Shown: positions 9,125-18,165, counted from the stretch's first letter. The stretch is 64,000 bases of DNA from Streptomyces sp. Ag109_O5-1 (GCF_003814875.1 NZ_RKQF01000001.1:9982001-10046000); one strand, 5' to 3'. The notes: generated by a model not told the origin, from the sequence alone. Program-made: numbers and translations.

Positions 9125-9558
9125 TCCAGGACCCGAGCCCGAGGGCAGACCGGCGCTCCGGCGAACTCGACTGGCTGCTGGACGACTTGGTGCTGCGCGT
9201 CACCGAAGTACGGCACGCCGTCGTGCTGTCCAACGACGGTCTCGCCGTCGGCGCCTCGACCGGTCTCAAACGCGAGGACGCCGAGCACCTCGCCGCCGTG
9301 GCCTCCGGCTTCAACAGCCTCGCCAAGGGCGCCGGACGGCACTTCGGCGCGGGCGGGGTGCGTCAGACCATGGTCGAGATGGACGATGCCTTCCTCTTCG
9401 TGGCCGCCGCCGGCGACGGCTCCTGCCTGGCCGTGCTCACCGCCGTCACCGCCGACATCGGTCTGGTCGCCTACGAGATGGCACGACTGGTCAAGCGCGT
9501 CGGCGAGCACCTCTACACGGCGCCGCGCGTCACCGCGCGGCCCCCCGCGGCCGGATGA
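9121..9558 (+). CDS. cvnB: Conservon roadblock/LC7 protein CvnB
   Basis: A 145-residue roadblock/LC7-fold protein. The core runs from DWLLDDL through VVLSNDGLAVGAS and HLAAVASG to VGEHL. Such proteins dimerise and act as regulators of small GTPases such as MglA; in conservons CvnB is thought to link the kinase to the GTPase-like CvnD. The gene is translationally coupled on both sides: ATGA overlaps with cvnA and again with cvnC. A close paralogue lies at 11287-11700. Confidence 0.93.
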   Translation: MIQDPSPRADRRSGELDWLLDDLVLRVTEVRHAVVLSNDGLAVGASTGLKREDAEHLAAVASGFNSLAKGAGRHFGAGGVRQTMVEMDDAFLFVAAAGDGSCLAVLTAVTADIGLVAYEMARLVKRVGEHLYTAPRVTARPPAAG

Positions 9559-9989
9559 CCGGAAGACCGCCACCGATGACCGAGTACACGACCGGCATCC
9601 CGCAGGAGCCGGGCAGCCAGTGGTACGACAGCGAGGCCGGGCCCCTGGTCCGTCCCTACGCCATGACCGGCGGCCGTACCAAACCCGGCCCCACCGGGGT
9701 GCGGTTCGACCTGATCGCCCTGGTCACCCTCGACCCGAACGCGCCCGTCGCCGACGACGACACCGCGCTCGGTCCCGAACACCGGGCGCTGATCGATCTG
9801 TGCCGGGTGGAGACGCAGTCCGTCGCCGAACTCGCCGCCGGAGCCGACCTGCCCGTGGGCGTGATCCGGGTGCTGCTGGGCGACCTGCTGGAACTGGGCT
9901 GCGTCACCGTGAGCCGCCCGGTGCCACCGGCCCAGCTCCCCGACGAACGGATTCTGCGCGAGGTCATCGCGGGATTGCGGGCACTGTAG
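9555..9989 (+). CDS. cvnC: Conservon DUF742 protein CvnC
   Basis: A 144-residue DUF742 protein. Landmarks are VRPYAMTGGRT near the N-terminus and a C-terminal winged-helix-like part with the block LIDLCRVETQSVAELAA followed by VGVIRVLLGDL. The ATG at 9555 overlaps the cvnB stop (ATGA). A second ATG at 9576 with GGAAG upstream is also possible. In the conservon model this protein bridges the roadblock and GTPase subunits; the mechanism is not established. Confidence 0.9.
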   Translation: MTGRPPPMTEYTTGIPQEPGSQWYDSEAGPLVRPYAMTGGRTKPGPTGVRFDLIALVTLDPNAPVADDDTALGPEHRALIDLCRVETQSVAELAAGADLPVGVIRVLLGDLLELGCVTVSRPVPPAQLPDERILREVIAGLRAL

Positions 9990-10150
9990 ATGAGTATTCG
10001 GAACCAACCGGGCGGGAGCAGGTCACAACAGATGTGTTCCGGTCCAACCACCCACGACGCGGCGGCCGTTGTCATGATGCTGGCTTCGCGTCCCGAGCAC
10101 CGCGAGCGTCCGGACGTCGGCCGAGGTCGGCCCTCCCGAGAGAAGTGATC

Positions 10151-10756
10151 ATGGTCTCCGAGCATTCCGAGCCCGCCACCGACGACACCTCGGCGATGGC
10201 GCTCAAGATACTGGTCGCCGGCGGCTTCGGCGTCGGCAAGACGACCCTGGTGGGCGCCGTCAGCGAGATCCGGCCGCTGCGCACCGAGGAAATGCTCAGC
10301 GAGGCCGGGCAGTTGGTGGACGACACGGACTGCGTGGACCAGAAGGTCACCACCACCGTCGCCATGGACTTCGGGCGCATCACCATCCGCTCCGGGCTCT
10401 CCCTGTACCTCTTCGGCACCCCGGGCCAGGACCGCTTCTGGTTCCTCTGGGACGAGCTGTCACAAGGCGCCCTCGGCGCCGTCGTCCTCGCCGACACCCG
10501 GCGCCTGGAGGACTGCTTCCCGGCGGTCGACTACTTCGAGCACCGGCACATCCCGTTCGTCGTCGCCGTCAACTGCTTCACCGGCGCCCGCACTTACGGC
10601 GCCCTCGACGTCTGCCGCGCCCTCGACCTGGACCAGGGCACGCCCGTGGTGCTGTGCGACGCCCGCGACCGGGACTCCGGCAAGGAGGTGCTGATCCGGC
10701 TCGTCGAGTACGCCGGGCGGATGCACACCGCCCGGCTTCTCGACTCGGTGGGCTGA
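10151..10756 (+). CDS. cvnD: Conservon GTPase-like protein CvnD
   Basis: A 201-residue P-loop protein related to MglA/Arf GTPases. Walker A is GGFGVGKTT (24-32), switch-like TTTVAMDFG (67-75), and G3-type GTPGQDRF (89-96). The usual NKxD base-recognition motif is replaced by VNCF at 140-143, as is typical of CvnD. The ATG at 10151 follows a GAGAGAAG site; an in-frame GTG at 10145 is less likely. Unlike the rest of the operon it does not overlap its neighbour: 161 bases separate it from cvnC. It converges on the PPOX gene with a three-base gap. Confidence 0.92.
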   Translation: MVSEHSEPATDDTSAMALKILVAGGFGVGKTTLVGAVSEIRPLRTEEMLSEAGQLVDDTDCVDQKVTTTVAMDFGRITIRSGLSLYLFGTPGQDRFWFLWDELSQGALGAVVLADTRRLEDCFPAVDYFEHRHIPFVVAVNCFTGARTYGALDVCRALDLDQGTPVVLCDARDRDSGKEVLIRLVEYAGRMHTARLLDSVG

Positions 10757-10759
10757 CCT

Positions 10760-11188
10760 TCAGCCCGTCAGGTCCTTGAGCGCCACCACCTTCTCCACGG
10801 TGACCCGGACCAGCAGCTCGCCCGGGACGCCGTTGCGGGCACCGAACTCCTCCGCGCGCTCCTCTCCCATGTAACGAGCCGCGATCCGGGTGGCCGAATC
10901 ACGCAGCGCGCCCGGCTCCTCCGAAAGCCGGGCGCGCCCGTTCAGCACCACGAAGTGGAAGGGGGGCCGGTCGTCGTCCACGCAGAGGGCGACACGCCCG
11001 TCACGGGCGAGATTGCGCCCTTTCACCGTATCCCTGCCGGTGTTGAAGACCAGGTCGTCACCGTCCAGCAGGAACCAGACAGGGGCCACATGAGGGCTGC
11101 CATCTGCGTTGACGGTGGACAGCTTGCCGGTGCGGGTGCCGTACGAGACGAACGCCCGCCATTCGTCGTCGGTCATCTTCTGTGCCAT
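10760..11188 (-). CDS. PPOX-class (pyridoxamine oxidase-like) F420/flavin-dependent reductase
   Basis: A 142-residue split-barrel flavoprotein of the pyridoxamine 5'-phosphate oxidase superfamily. Landmarks: GKLSTVNADGSPHVAPVWF near the N-terminus, FNTGRDTVKGRNLARDGRVAL for cofactor phosphate contact, and FHFVVLNGRARL. The pattern fits actinobacterial PPOX proteins, many of which use coenzyme F420 rather than FMN; which cofactor is used here cannot be decided. It is a single gene between cvnD and the second roadblock gene, with which it is divergent. Confidence 0.85.
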   Translation of the reverse strand: MAQKMTDDEWRAFVSYGTRTGKLSTVNADGSPHVAPVWFLLDGDDLVFNTGRDTVKGRNLARDGRVALCVDDDRPPFHFVVLNGRARLSEEPGALRDSATRIAARYMGEERAEEFGARNGVPGELLVRVTVEKVVALKDLTG

Positions 11189-11286
11189 GTCCCCATCCTC
11201 CTTGCCCGGACGGCGGTGGTGGGGAAGGCTGGCGGGGAGATCCTCCAGCCAGGGGGAGGGGACGGCACACGGGGAGACGCTACGAC

Positions 11287-11700
11287 ATGGCGCAGAACCA
11301 GGGACTCGGCTGGCTGCTCGACGACCTGACCGAGCGCGTGGAGCACGTACGGCACGCGCTGGTCCTGTCGAACGACGGACTGGTCACGGGGGCGAGCACG
11401 GGCCTTCGTCGGGAGGACGCGGAGCATCTGGCCGCCGTCGCCTCCGGGCTGCATAGCCTCGCCAAGGGCTCCGGACGCCACTTCGGCGCGGGCCAGGTCC
11501 GCCAGACGATGATCGAGTACGACGACGCGGTCCTGTTCGTCACAGCCGCCGGAACCGGTAGCTGTCTGTGCGTGCTCAGCGCGGCGGAGGCCGACATCGG
11601 CCAGATCGCCTACGAGATGACCCTGCTCGTCAACCGCGTCGGCGAACACCTCGGCGTGGACGCCCGGCAACCGGAGCGGTCCTCCATAGCAGACCTCTGA
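11287..11700 (+). CDS. Orphan roadblock/LC7 protein, paralogue of CvnB
   Basis: A 137-residue roadblock/LC7 protein starting at the ATG after GGGGAG. It aligns with CvnB over nearly its whole length without gaps (for example LSNDGLVTGASTGLRREDAE against LSNDGLAVGASTGLKREDAE), so it is probably a local duplicate of cvnB. No kinase, DUF742 or GTPase gene accompanies it. It could form mixed dimers with CvnB and modulate the conservon, or serve another GTPase elsewhere. Its C-terminus (ARQPERSSIADL) differs from that of CvnB. Confidence 0.9.
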   Translation: MAQNQGLGWLLDDLTERVEHVRHALVLSNDGLVTGASTGLRREDAEHLAAVASGLHSLAKGSGRHFGAGQVRQTMIEYDDAVLFVTAAGTGSCLCVLSAAEADIGQIAYEMTLLVNRVGEHLGVDARQPERSSIADL

Positions 11701-11826
11701 CCTGCGGGTTCGCCCCTCGGTGCGGGGTTATCCACAGGCTCGCCACAGGATTCGCCGGAACGGCTACGGTTTTTCCACGGCGAGCGCACCCGGCGCGAGC
11801 CACCCGCTCCACGGGGGAGACCGAGC

Positions 11827-12750
11827 ATGCCCGGCACCACGACCATTGCCCAACCCCACCCGCTCAACTACGCGTTCGGCCGCGCGGCCCGTGAACTGGA
11901 TCTCAGGCGGGGCGAGTTCGACCTCGCGGTGCACCTCGGCCGGATCCGCACAGTGCCCGACGAGGGCGGCGGAGGCCGCCGTGTTCCATGGACCGAGATC
12001 GAGCGGCTCCGGGACCGGACCGAAACCCTCCGCGAGAGCGTGAAAGCCGTGGGTACGACCGAGGGCGCGGCCCTCATGGAGATTCCGCCGGGCAGGTTCA
12101 CCCGCTTCGCGAAACTCGGCCTGGTGACCCCGGTGAAGTGGTACCCGAACCGGTACCGGGCCGTGGTCTGGCTCTATCTGGCGGAGGAGCTACGGCAGTT
12201 CGCGGCAGACGAGAAGAACGCGCGGCTGCTCACCGGCCGGACGCCCGAGGAGTTGCGTGACCGGCTGAGGGCGGGAGCGGACCAGCGGGCCCGCAACTGG
12301 CGGGGACGGCACTGCGGTTTCCTGCTGAGGCAGACCGAGGGGCCGTGGCAGCGGGCCGGGGTCGTGGCCGGCTTCCTGGACCCCGGTGAGATCGACGACC
12401 TCCTCACGGACCCGCACGAGCGCGCGTATGTGCGGGCTTTCCTGCCGGTCCCGCCCGCCCACGGCGCGCCGGGCTCGCCCGTCGCGCTGCTCGCCGAGGA
12501 ACTCATGACGGCGGACGACCCGGACGAGATCGACTGGTTCCGGAACGACCTGGCACGGGAAGTCGCGGAAGCCCGCACGCTTCGGCCGGCGCCCCGCCCC
12601 GCCGCACCGCCGCAGCTCACCGTGCCCGCGGAGCCGCGGCCCGCGCATGCTCCCGCCCGGCCGAAACACCCGCGAGGCCTGCGCGGCTGGCTGCTTCGCA
12701 GAAGCCCCCGCCCCACCCACCCACTGACGGGCCCGGACCGCGTCGGCTAG
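11827..12750 (+). CDS. DUF6397-like protein with an N-terminal helix-turn-helix
   Basis: A 307-residue protein with a strong ribosome site (GGGGGAG) before the ATG. The N-terminal 60 residues (AARELDLRRGEFDLAVHLGRI) resemble a helix-turn-helix or helix-rich binding module, and a second one seems to follow (AALMEIPPGRFTRFAKLGLV). The middle third is charged and helical; the C-terminal 70 residues are Pro/Arg-rich and probably disordered. I associate this with DUF6397 of Streptomyces from memory only; the function is unknown. Its TAG stop shares a CTAG palindrome with the stop of the convergent tesB gene. Confidence 0.7.
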   Translation: MPGTTTIAQPHPLNYAFGRAARELDLRRGEFDLAVHLGRIRTVPDEGGGGRRVPWTEIERLRDRTETLRESVKAVGTTEGAALMEIPPGRFTRFAKLGLVTPVKWYPNRYRAVVWLYLAEELRQFAADEKNARLLTGRTPEELRDRLRAGADQRARNWRGRHCGFLLRQTEGPWQRAGVVAGFLDPGEIDDLLTDPHERAYVRAFLPVPPAHGAPGSPVALLAEELMTADDPDEIDWFRNDLAREVAEARTLRPAPRPAAPPQLTVPAEPRPAHAPARPKHPRGLRGWLLRRSPRPTHPLTGPDRVG

Positions 12751-13613
12751 AGCGCCCGGAACAGCCCCTCCTGGACGACCGACACCAGCAGCCGCCCCTC
12801 CAGGTCGTAGACCCGCCCGCGGGCCAGGCCCAGACCGCCCGTGGCGACGGGGGACTCCTGCTCGTACAGGAACCAGTCGTCCGCGCGGAACGGCCGGTGG
12901 AACCACATGGCGTGGTCCAGTGAGGCGATGTCGAAGTTCCGCTGCCCCCACAGCGGTTCGACGGGCACGCGGACCGCGTCCAGGAGGGTCATGTCGCTGG
13001 CGTAGGTCAGCGCGCAGGTGTGCACCAGCGGATCGTCGCCCAGCGGACCCACCGCGCGCATCCACACCGCGCTGCGCGGCTCGGCGCCCGCTATCTCCTC
13101 GGGGTGCCAGCGCAGCCGGTCGACATAGCGGATGTCGAAGGGCTGGCGGCGCGCCATCCGCTCCAACTGCTCGGGCAGCTCGCCCAGATGCTTGCGGATC
13201 TCCTCGGCGAGCGTCGGCAGCGACTCCGGGTGCGGCACCTCGCGGGCCGGCGGCAGCTGGTGCTCGAAAGCTCCCACCTCAGGCTTGTGGAAGGAGGCGG
13301 TCAGATTGAAGATCGTGCGGCCCTGCTGCACGGCGGTGACCCGGCGCGTCGTGAACGAGCGCCCGTCCCGGACCCGTTCGACCTGGTACACGATCGGCAC
13401 GCCCGGCCGGCCCGGGCGCAGGAAGTACGCGTGCAGCGAGTGCACCGGACGGTCGCCCTCCGTGGTGCGGCTGGCGGCGACCAGCGCCTGGCCCGCCACC
13501 TGGCCGCCGAAGACCCGCTGGAGGGACTCCTGGGGGCTGCGGCCGCGGAAGATGTTGACCTCGATCTGCTCCAGGTCGAGCAGGTCGACGAGTCTCTCGG
13601 CCGGGTTGGTCAT
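12747..13613 (-). CDS. tesB: Acyl-CoA thioesterase II (TesB family)
   Basis: A 288-residue double hotdog-fold thioesterase that hydrolyses medium- to long-chain acyl-CoA to free fatty acid and CoA in the cytoplasm. Family landmarks are RVFGGQVAGQALVAA in the first hotdog, an Asp in TYASDMTLLD, and the second-domain SLDHAMWFHRPF and ESPVATGGLGLARG, which carry the Asp-Thr/Ser-Gln type active site. Full length for the family (E. coli TesB has 286). It lies 50 bases downstream of the helicase stop on the same strand, so the two may be cotranscribed. Confidence 0.93.
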   Translation of the reverse strand: MTNPAERLVDLLDLEQIEVNIFRGRSPQESLQRVFGGQVAGQALVAASRTTEGDRPVHSLHAYFLRPGRPGVPIVYQVERVRDGRSFTTRRVTAVQQGRTIFNLTASFHKPEVGAFEHQLPPAREVPHPESLPTLAEEIRKHLGELPEQLERMARRQPFDIRYVDRLRWHPEEIAGAEPRSAVWMRAVGPLGDDPLVHTCALTYASDMTLLDAVRVPVEPLWGQRNFDIASLDHAMWFHRPFRADDWFLYEQESPVATGGLGLARGRVYDLEGRLLVSVVQEGLFRAL

Positions 13614-13662
13614 GGGTGGGGTTCTCCTGTGGTGGGAGCCGGTCGGGTCGGGTTCGCCAGGG

Positions 13663-16176
13663 TCAGAGCTGGCCGACGTCGGTGACGCGGACGACCGCCC
13701 GGCCCTCGGCGTCGGAGGCCGTCAGGTCGATCTCCGCGCTGATGCCCCAGTCGTGGTCGCCGTTCGGGTCGTCGAAGATCTGGCGGACCCGCCACAGCGC
13801 GTTCTGCGGCTCCTCCTGGATCACCAGCAGCTTGGGGCCGCGCGCGTCGGGCCCGGTACCCAGGTCCTCGTACTCGTCCCAGTACTTGTCCATGGCCTCG
13901 CCCCAGGCGTCGGCGTCCCAGCCGGACTCCGCGTCCATCTCGCCCAGCTCGTCGACCTGGTCGAGGGCGGCCAGCTCCACGCGCCGGAACATCGCGTTGC
14001 GGACCAGGACCCGGAAGGCGCGCGCGTTGGCCGTGACCGGCTTGACCTCGTCGGCCTTCTCCTGGGCCTGCTCCGCGGTCATCTCCTCCGGGTTGGCGAG
14101 CTGCTCCCACTCGTCCAGCAGGCTGGAGTCGACCTGGCGGACCGTCTCGCCCAGCCATTCGATGAGGTCCTGCAGGTCCTCGGACTTGAGGTCGTCCGGG
14201 ATGTTGTGGTCGAGGGCCTTGTAGGCGCTGGCGAGGTAGCGCAGCACGATGCCCTCGGTGCGGGCCAGCTCGTAGAAGGACACCAGCTCCGTGAAGGACA
14301 TCGCCCGCTCGTACATGTCCCGGATCACCGACTTCGGCGACAGCGGATGGTCGCCGACCCACGGGTGGCTCTTGCGGTACGTGTTGTACGCGTGGAAGAG
14401 CAGCTCCTCCAGGGGCTTCGGGTAGGAGACGTCCTGGAGACGCTCCATGCGCTCCTCGTACTCGACGCCGTCCGCCTTCATCGCGGCCACGGCCTCGCCC
14501 TTCGCCTTGTTCAGCTGGGCGACCAGGATCTGCCGCGGGTCGTCGAGGGTGGACTCGACGACGGACACCATGTCGAGCGCGTACGACGGCGACTCGGGGT
14601 CGAGGAGCTCGAACGCGGCCAGGGCGAACGTGGACAGCGGCTGGTTGAGCGCGAAGTCCTGCTGGAGGTCGACCGTGAGGCGGACGATACGGCCGGTGGC
14701 GTCCGGTGTGTCCAGCTTCTCGACGATCCCGCCGTCCACCAGCGAACGGTAGATGGCGATCGCCCGGCGGATGTGCCGCAGCTGCTGCTTGCGCGGCTCG
14801 TGGTTGTCCTCCAGCAGATGGCGCATCGCCTCGAAGGCGTTGCCGGGGCGGGCGATCACCGACAGCAGCATGGTGTGCGTCACCCGGAAGCGCGAGGTCA
14901 GCGGTTCCGGCTCGGACACGATCAGCTTCTCGAACGTGGTCTCCGTCCAGCCGACAAAGCCCTCCGGCGCCTTCTTGCGCACCACCTTGCGCCGCTTCTT
15001 CGGGTCGTCGCCCGCCTTCGCGAGCGCCTTCTCGTTCTCGATGACGTGCTCGGGCGCCTGCGCCACGACCAGTCCGGCCGTGTCGAAGCCCGCGCGGCCG
15101 GCGCGGCCGGCGATCTGGTGGAACTCACGGGCGCGCAGGGTGCGCACGCGGTTGCCGTCGTACTTGGTCAGGGCGGTGAACAGGACCGTGCGGATCGGCA
15201 CGTTGACGCCCACGCCGAGGGTGTCGGTGCCGCAGATGACCTTCAGGAGACCGGCCTGGGCGAGCTTCTCCACCAGACGCCGGTACTTGGGAAGCATGCC
15301 CGCGTGGTGTACACCGATGCCATGGCGGACGTAACGGGAAAGGTTGCGACCGAACTTGGTGGTGAAGCGGAAGTTGCCGATCAGCTCGGCGATCTGCTCC
15401 TTCTCCTCCTTCGAGCACATGTTGATGCTCATCAGCGCCTGCGCCCGCTCCACCGCCTGCGCCTGCGTGAAGTGCACGATGTACACGGGCGCCTGCCTGC
15501 TGTCCAGCAGTTCGGTGAGCGTCTCGGTGAGCGGGGTGAACTTGTACTCGTAGGAGAGCGGCACCGGGCGGGTCGCCGAGCGGACCACCGACGTCGGGCG
15601 GCCCGTACGGCGGGTGAGGTCCTTCTCGAAGAAGGAGACGTCGCCGAGGGTGGCCGACATCAGGATGAACTGGGCCTGGGGGAGTTCGAGGAGCGGGATC
15701 TGCCAGGCCCAGCCGCGGTCGCCCTCCGCGTAGAAGTGGAACTCGTCCATGACGACCTGGCCGACGTCCGCCTGCCTGCCGTCGCGCAGGGCGATGGAGG
15801 CGAGCACCTCGGCGGTGCAGCAGATGACGGGGGCGTCGGAGTTGACGGAGGCGTCGCCGGTGAGCATGCCGACGTTCTCGGTGCCGAAGATCTTGCACAG
15901 CTCGAAGAACTTCTCCGAGACCAGTGCCTTGATCGGGGCGGTGTAGAAGGTGACCTCGTCCCGGGCCAGCGCGGCGAAGTGAGCGCCCGCGGCGATCATG
16001 CTCTTGCCGGAGCCGGTCGGTGTCGACACGATCACGTTCGCCCCGGAGACCGCCTCGATCAGCGCCTCCTCCTGGTGGGGGTAGAGCGTGAGACCGCGCT
16101 CCTGCGCCCAGGCCTCGAAGGCTTCGTACAGGGCGTCGGGGTCGGCGGTCGGCGGCAGCTGATCGATGAGGGTCAC
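13663..16176 (-). CDS. DExH-box RNA/DNA helicase with C-terminal DUF3516
   Basis: An 837-residue superfamily 2 helicase. The start was placed at the GTG at 16176 (VTLIDQLPPTADP) because the open extension to 16269 is not family-like. Motifs: I STPTGSGKS near 50, Ia TAPIKALVSEKF, II DEFH, III SATL, and VI QIAGRAGRAGFDT near 370. The remaining half is the DUF3516-type helical region found in actinobacterial members related to Ski2/HelY. The role is probably RNA processing or repair; direct evidence is not in the sequence. It is divergent from the membrane hydrolase gene at 16322. Confidence 0.9.
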   Translation of the reverse strand: MTLIDQLPPTADPDALYEAFEAWAQERGLTLYPHQEEALIEAVSGANVIVSTPTGSGKSMIAAGAHFAALARDEVTFYTAPIKALVSEKFFELCKIFGTENVGMLTGDASVNSDAPVICCTAEVLASIALRDGRQADVGQVVMDEFHFYAEGDRGWAWQIPLLELPQAQFILMSATLGDVSFFEKDLTRRTGRPTSVVRSATRPVPLSYEYKFTPLTETLTELLDSRQAPVYIVHFTQAQAVERAQALMSINMCSKEEKEQIAELIGNFRFTTKFGRNLSRYVRHGIGVHHAGMLPKYRRLVEKLAQAGLLKVICGTDTLGVGVNVPIRTVLFTALTKYDGNRVRTLRAREFHQIAGRAGRAGFDTAGLVVAQAPEHVIENEKALAKAGDDPKKRRKVVRKKAPEGFVGWTETTFEKLIVSEPEPLTSRFRVTHTMLLSVIARPGNAFEAMRHLLEDNHEPRKQQLRHIRRAIAIYRSLVDGGIVEKLDTPDATGRIVRLTVDLQQDFALNQPLSTFALAAFELLDPESPSYALDMVSVVESTLDDPRQILVAQLNKAKGEAVAAMKADGVEYEERMERLQDVSYPKPLEELLFHAYNTYRKSHPWVGDHPLSPKSVIRDMYERAMSFTELVSFYELARTEGIVLRYLASAYKALDHNIPDDLKSEDLQDLIEWLGETVRQVDSSLLDEWEQLANPEEMTAEQAQEKADEVKPVTANARAFRVLVRNAMFRRVELAALDQVDELGEMDAESGWDADAWGEAMDKYWDEYEDLGTGPDARGPKLLVIQEEPQNALWRVRQIFDDPNGDHDWGISAEIDLTASDAEGRAVVRVTDVGQL

Positions 16177-16321
16177 GCCCCCATCTTGCCTGGCCCACCC
16201 GCCGAGGGGGGAATCGGCTTCGAGCAGGAAGATCACGACCGCTACGCTGTGGCGCCGACGGAGCGTCAACGCACCCGGTCAACTGGACAGCGGCATACGA
16301 GGAATGGGGCGGACAAGGGCC

Positions 16322-17116
16322 ATGATGGGACCAGCACACTCACTGTCGGGAGCCGCCGCCTGGCTCGGCGTCGGAGCCGCGGCCGCCGCGGCCGGCCACC
16401 CGATGCCCTGGCCGGTGCTGCTGGTCGGCGCGCTGATCTGCGCCGGCGCCGCGCTCGCTCCGGACCTCGACCACAAGGCCGCCACCATCTCGCGCGCCTT
16501 CGGACCGCTCTCGCGCTGGGTCTGCGAGATCGTCGACAAGCTCTCCTACGCCGTCTACAAGGCGACCCGCAAGCCCGGCGACCCGCGCCGCAACGGCGGG
16601 CACCGCACACTGACCCACACCTGGGTGTGGGCGGCGCTGATCGGCGGGGGCTGCTCGGCCGCGGCGATCCTCGGTGGCCGCTGGGCGGTGCTGGCGATCC
16701 TCTTCGCGCACATGGTGCTGGCGATCGAGGGGCTGCTGTGGCGGGCGGCCCGCGGCTCCAGCAGCGATGTGCTGGTGTGGCTGCTGGCGGCGACCAGCGC
16801 CTGGATCCTGGCGGAGATCCTGGACAAGCCGGGCAACGGTTCGGACTGGCTGTTCACCCAGCCCGGCCAGCAGTACCTGTGGCTTGGGCTGCCGGTGCTG
16901 CTGGGGGCGCTGGTGCACGACATCGGGGACGCGCTGACGGTCTCCGGCTGCCCGATCCTGTGGCCCATCCCGATCGGCCGCAAGCGCTGGTACCCGCTGG
17001 GCCCGCCGAAGGTGATGCGGTTCCGCGCGGGCAGCTGGGTCGAGCTGAAGGTGCTCATGCCGGTGTTCATGGTGCTGGGCGGCATAGGCTGTGCGGCCGC
17101 GCTCAACGTGATCTGA
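16322..17116 (+). CDS. YdjM/LexA-binding-type membrane metal-dependent hydrolase
   Basis: A 264-residue membrane protein with about six hydrophobic segments. It contains the family's metal-site signatures: APDLDHK near residue 42 and a GGHRTLTHTW block near 95, plus VHDIGDALT near 200. These His/Asp residues are typical of the YdjM-like inner-membrane hydrolases, whose substrates remain poorly defined. Two ATGs at 16322 and 16325 are adjacent; AAGGG lies upstream. An ATG at 16304 is less likely since GAGGA abuts it. Confidence 0.85.
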   Translation: MMGPAHSLSGAAAWLGVGAAAAAAGHPMPWPVLLVGALICAGAALAPDLDHKAATISRAFGPLSRWVCEIVDKLSYAVYKATRKPGDPRRNGGHRTLTHTWVWAALIGGGCSAAAILGGRWAVLAILFAHMVLAIEGLLWRAARGSSSDVLVWLLAATSAWILAEILDKPGNGSDWLFTQPGQQYLWLGLPVLLGALVHDIGDALTVSGCPILWPIPIGRKRWYPLGPPKVMRFRAGSWVELKVLMPVFMVLGGIGCAAALNVI

Positions 17117-17190
17117 CCCGGACGCCGACCGGCCCCCGGCGCGCTGCGCGACGACGGCCGGCGGGCCTGTGCCCCGACGTGCTCCGAGGG

Positions 17191-17451
17191 TCAGCCCGCC
17201 GTCCCGGAGCCACCCCCGTAACGGCGCTCGAACGCGGCGACACGGCCTTCGGAGTCCACCGTGCGCGCCTTGCCGGTGTAGAAGGGGTGACTCTCCGAGG
17301 AGATCTCCACATCGACCACCGGGTAGGTCTGGCCGTCGTCCCAGTCGATGGTCTGGTCGCTGGTGGCGGTGGACCGGGTGAGGAAGGCGTAGCCGGCGGC
17401 GCGGTCACGGAAGACCACGGGGTGGTAGTCGGGTTGCTTGTCCTGCTGCAT
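17191..17451 (-). CDS. rpmE2: 50S ribosomal protein L31 type B (zinc-independent)
   Basis: An 86-residue L31. Family landmarks are HPVVFRD near the N-terminus, the WDDGQTYPVVDVEISSESHPF block, and TGKARTVDSEGRV. The four cysteines of zinc-binding L31 are absent, which marks the type B paralogue used when zinc is scarce. In Streptomyces this form is often under Zur; no clear Zur palindrome was seen just upstream, so control may come from further away. GGAG lies eight bases before the ATG. Confidence 0.93.
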   Translation of the reverse strand: MQQDKQPDYHPVVFRDRAAGYAFLTRSTATSDQTIDWDDGQTYPVVDVEISSESHPFYTGKARTVDSEGRVAAFERRYGGGSGTAG

Positions 17452-17502
17452 GGCGGCTCCTCGAACTATGCGGTCGGGGCGGTCGGGCAGGGTGGACCGG
17501 CG

Positions 17503-17973
17503 TCAGCCGTAGGCGGTGTCCTCGTCGACGATGTGCATCGCGGCCTCCTCGGCGGAGGCCCCGGCGCCGTCGATACCGACGTCGGTGGCGACGAGGCCGT
17601 TCTCGTCGTCCTCGTGCGCCCCCTCGTTCGGGGCCACGAGCCGGCCGGAGCGCAGATCGCCGACCTCGTTGTCCAGGGGTTCGCCGTCGCTGCCCTGGCA
17701 GTCGCCGATGCCGTCGCCGTCGGGGACGGCCGGCTCGGGGAGCTCCTCGGCGAGCCGCTGGTCCAGGGTCTCGCCCCGGTGGCGCTCCGCCGCGGTCACC
17801 CCGGTGTGCTCCACGGCCCAGGGCCGCTCGGGCGGGGACCAGCCACGGTCCAGGGGATCGCTGACGCCGTCGGACTCCAGCGTGTCCTCCACGTCGAGCA
17901 GCCCCGTGTCCTCACGGATCTCGGATCCGTCGGGCTGGTAGACGTCATCCCCCCATCCGTCGGCGGTGGTCAC
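17503..17973 (-). CDS. DUF5709 protein, acidic, likely stress-related
   Basis: A 156-residue very acidic protein. Start at the GTG at 17973, which has GGAGG five bases upstream; the open extension to 18126 is discarded. DUF5709 hallmarks: DDVYQPDGSEI near the start, DTGLLDVEDTLESDGVSDPLDRGWSPPERPW, and GETLDQRLAEE. The family is common and uncharacterised in actinobacteria. It lies 51 bases upstream of the L31 gene on the same strand, so they may share a transcript. Confidence 0.85.
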   Translation of the reverse strand: MTTADGWGDDVYQPDGSEIREDTGLLDVEDTLESDGVSDPLDRGWSPPERPWAVEHTGVTAAERHRGETLDQRLAEELPEPAVPDGDGIGDCQGSDGEPLDNEVGDLRSGRLVAPNEGAHEDDENGLVATDVGIDGAGASAEEAAMHIVDEDTAYG

Positions 17974-18165
17974 GGCTACCTCCAGGGAGTGAGGACGCGG
18001 TCCGCGGGGCGGGCCGCCGGCACGCTCGGCACGGGTGCGCGGCGCGAACCGTACGGTTCCCGGCCGGTCCCCGAACCGGTGCCGCTCTCCAGCCTTCCAC
18101 CCCTGCTCGCACCCGCGCAACGGCACGGGGCCCGACCTGCGGCGCGCACCCCGTGCCGCGGCCCG

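Noticed and set aside
17452..17502. Zur operator before the L31 gene
   Set aside because: Type B L31 genes are often Zur-controlled, but no TGAAAA...TTTTCA-like palindrome is visible in the short gap to the upstream gene.
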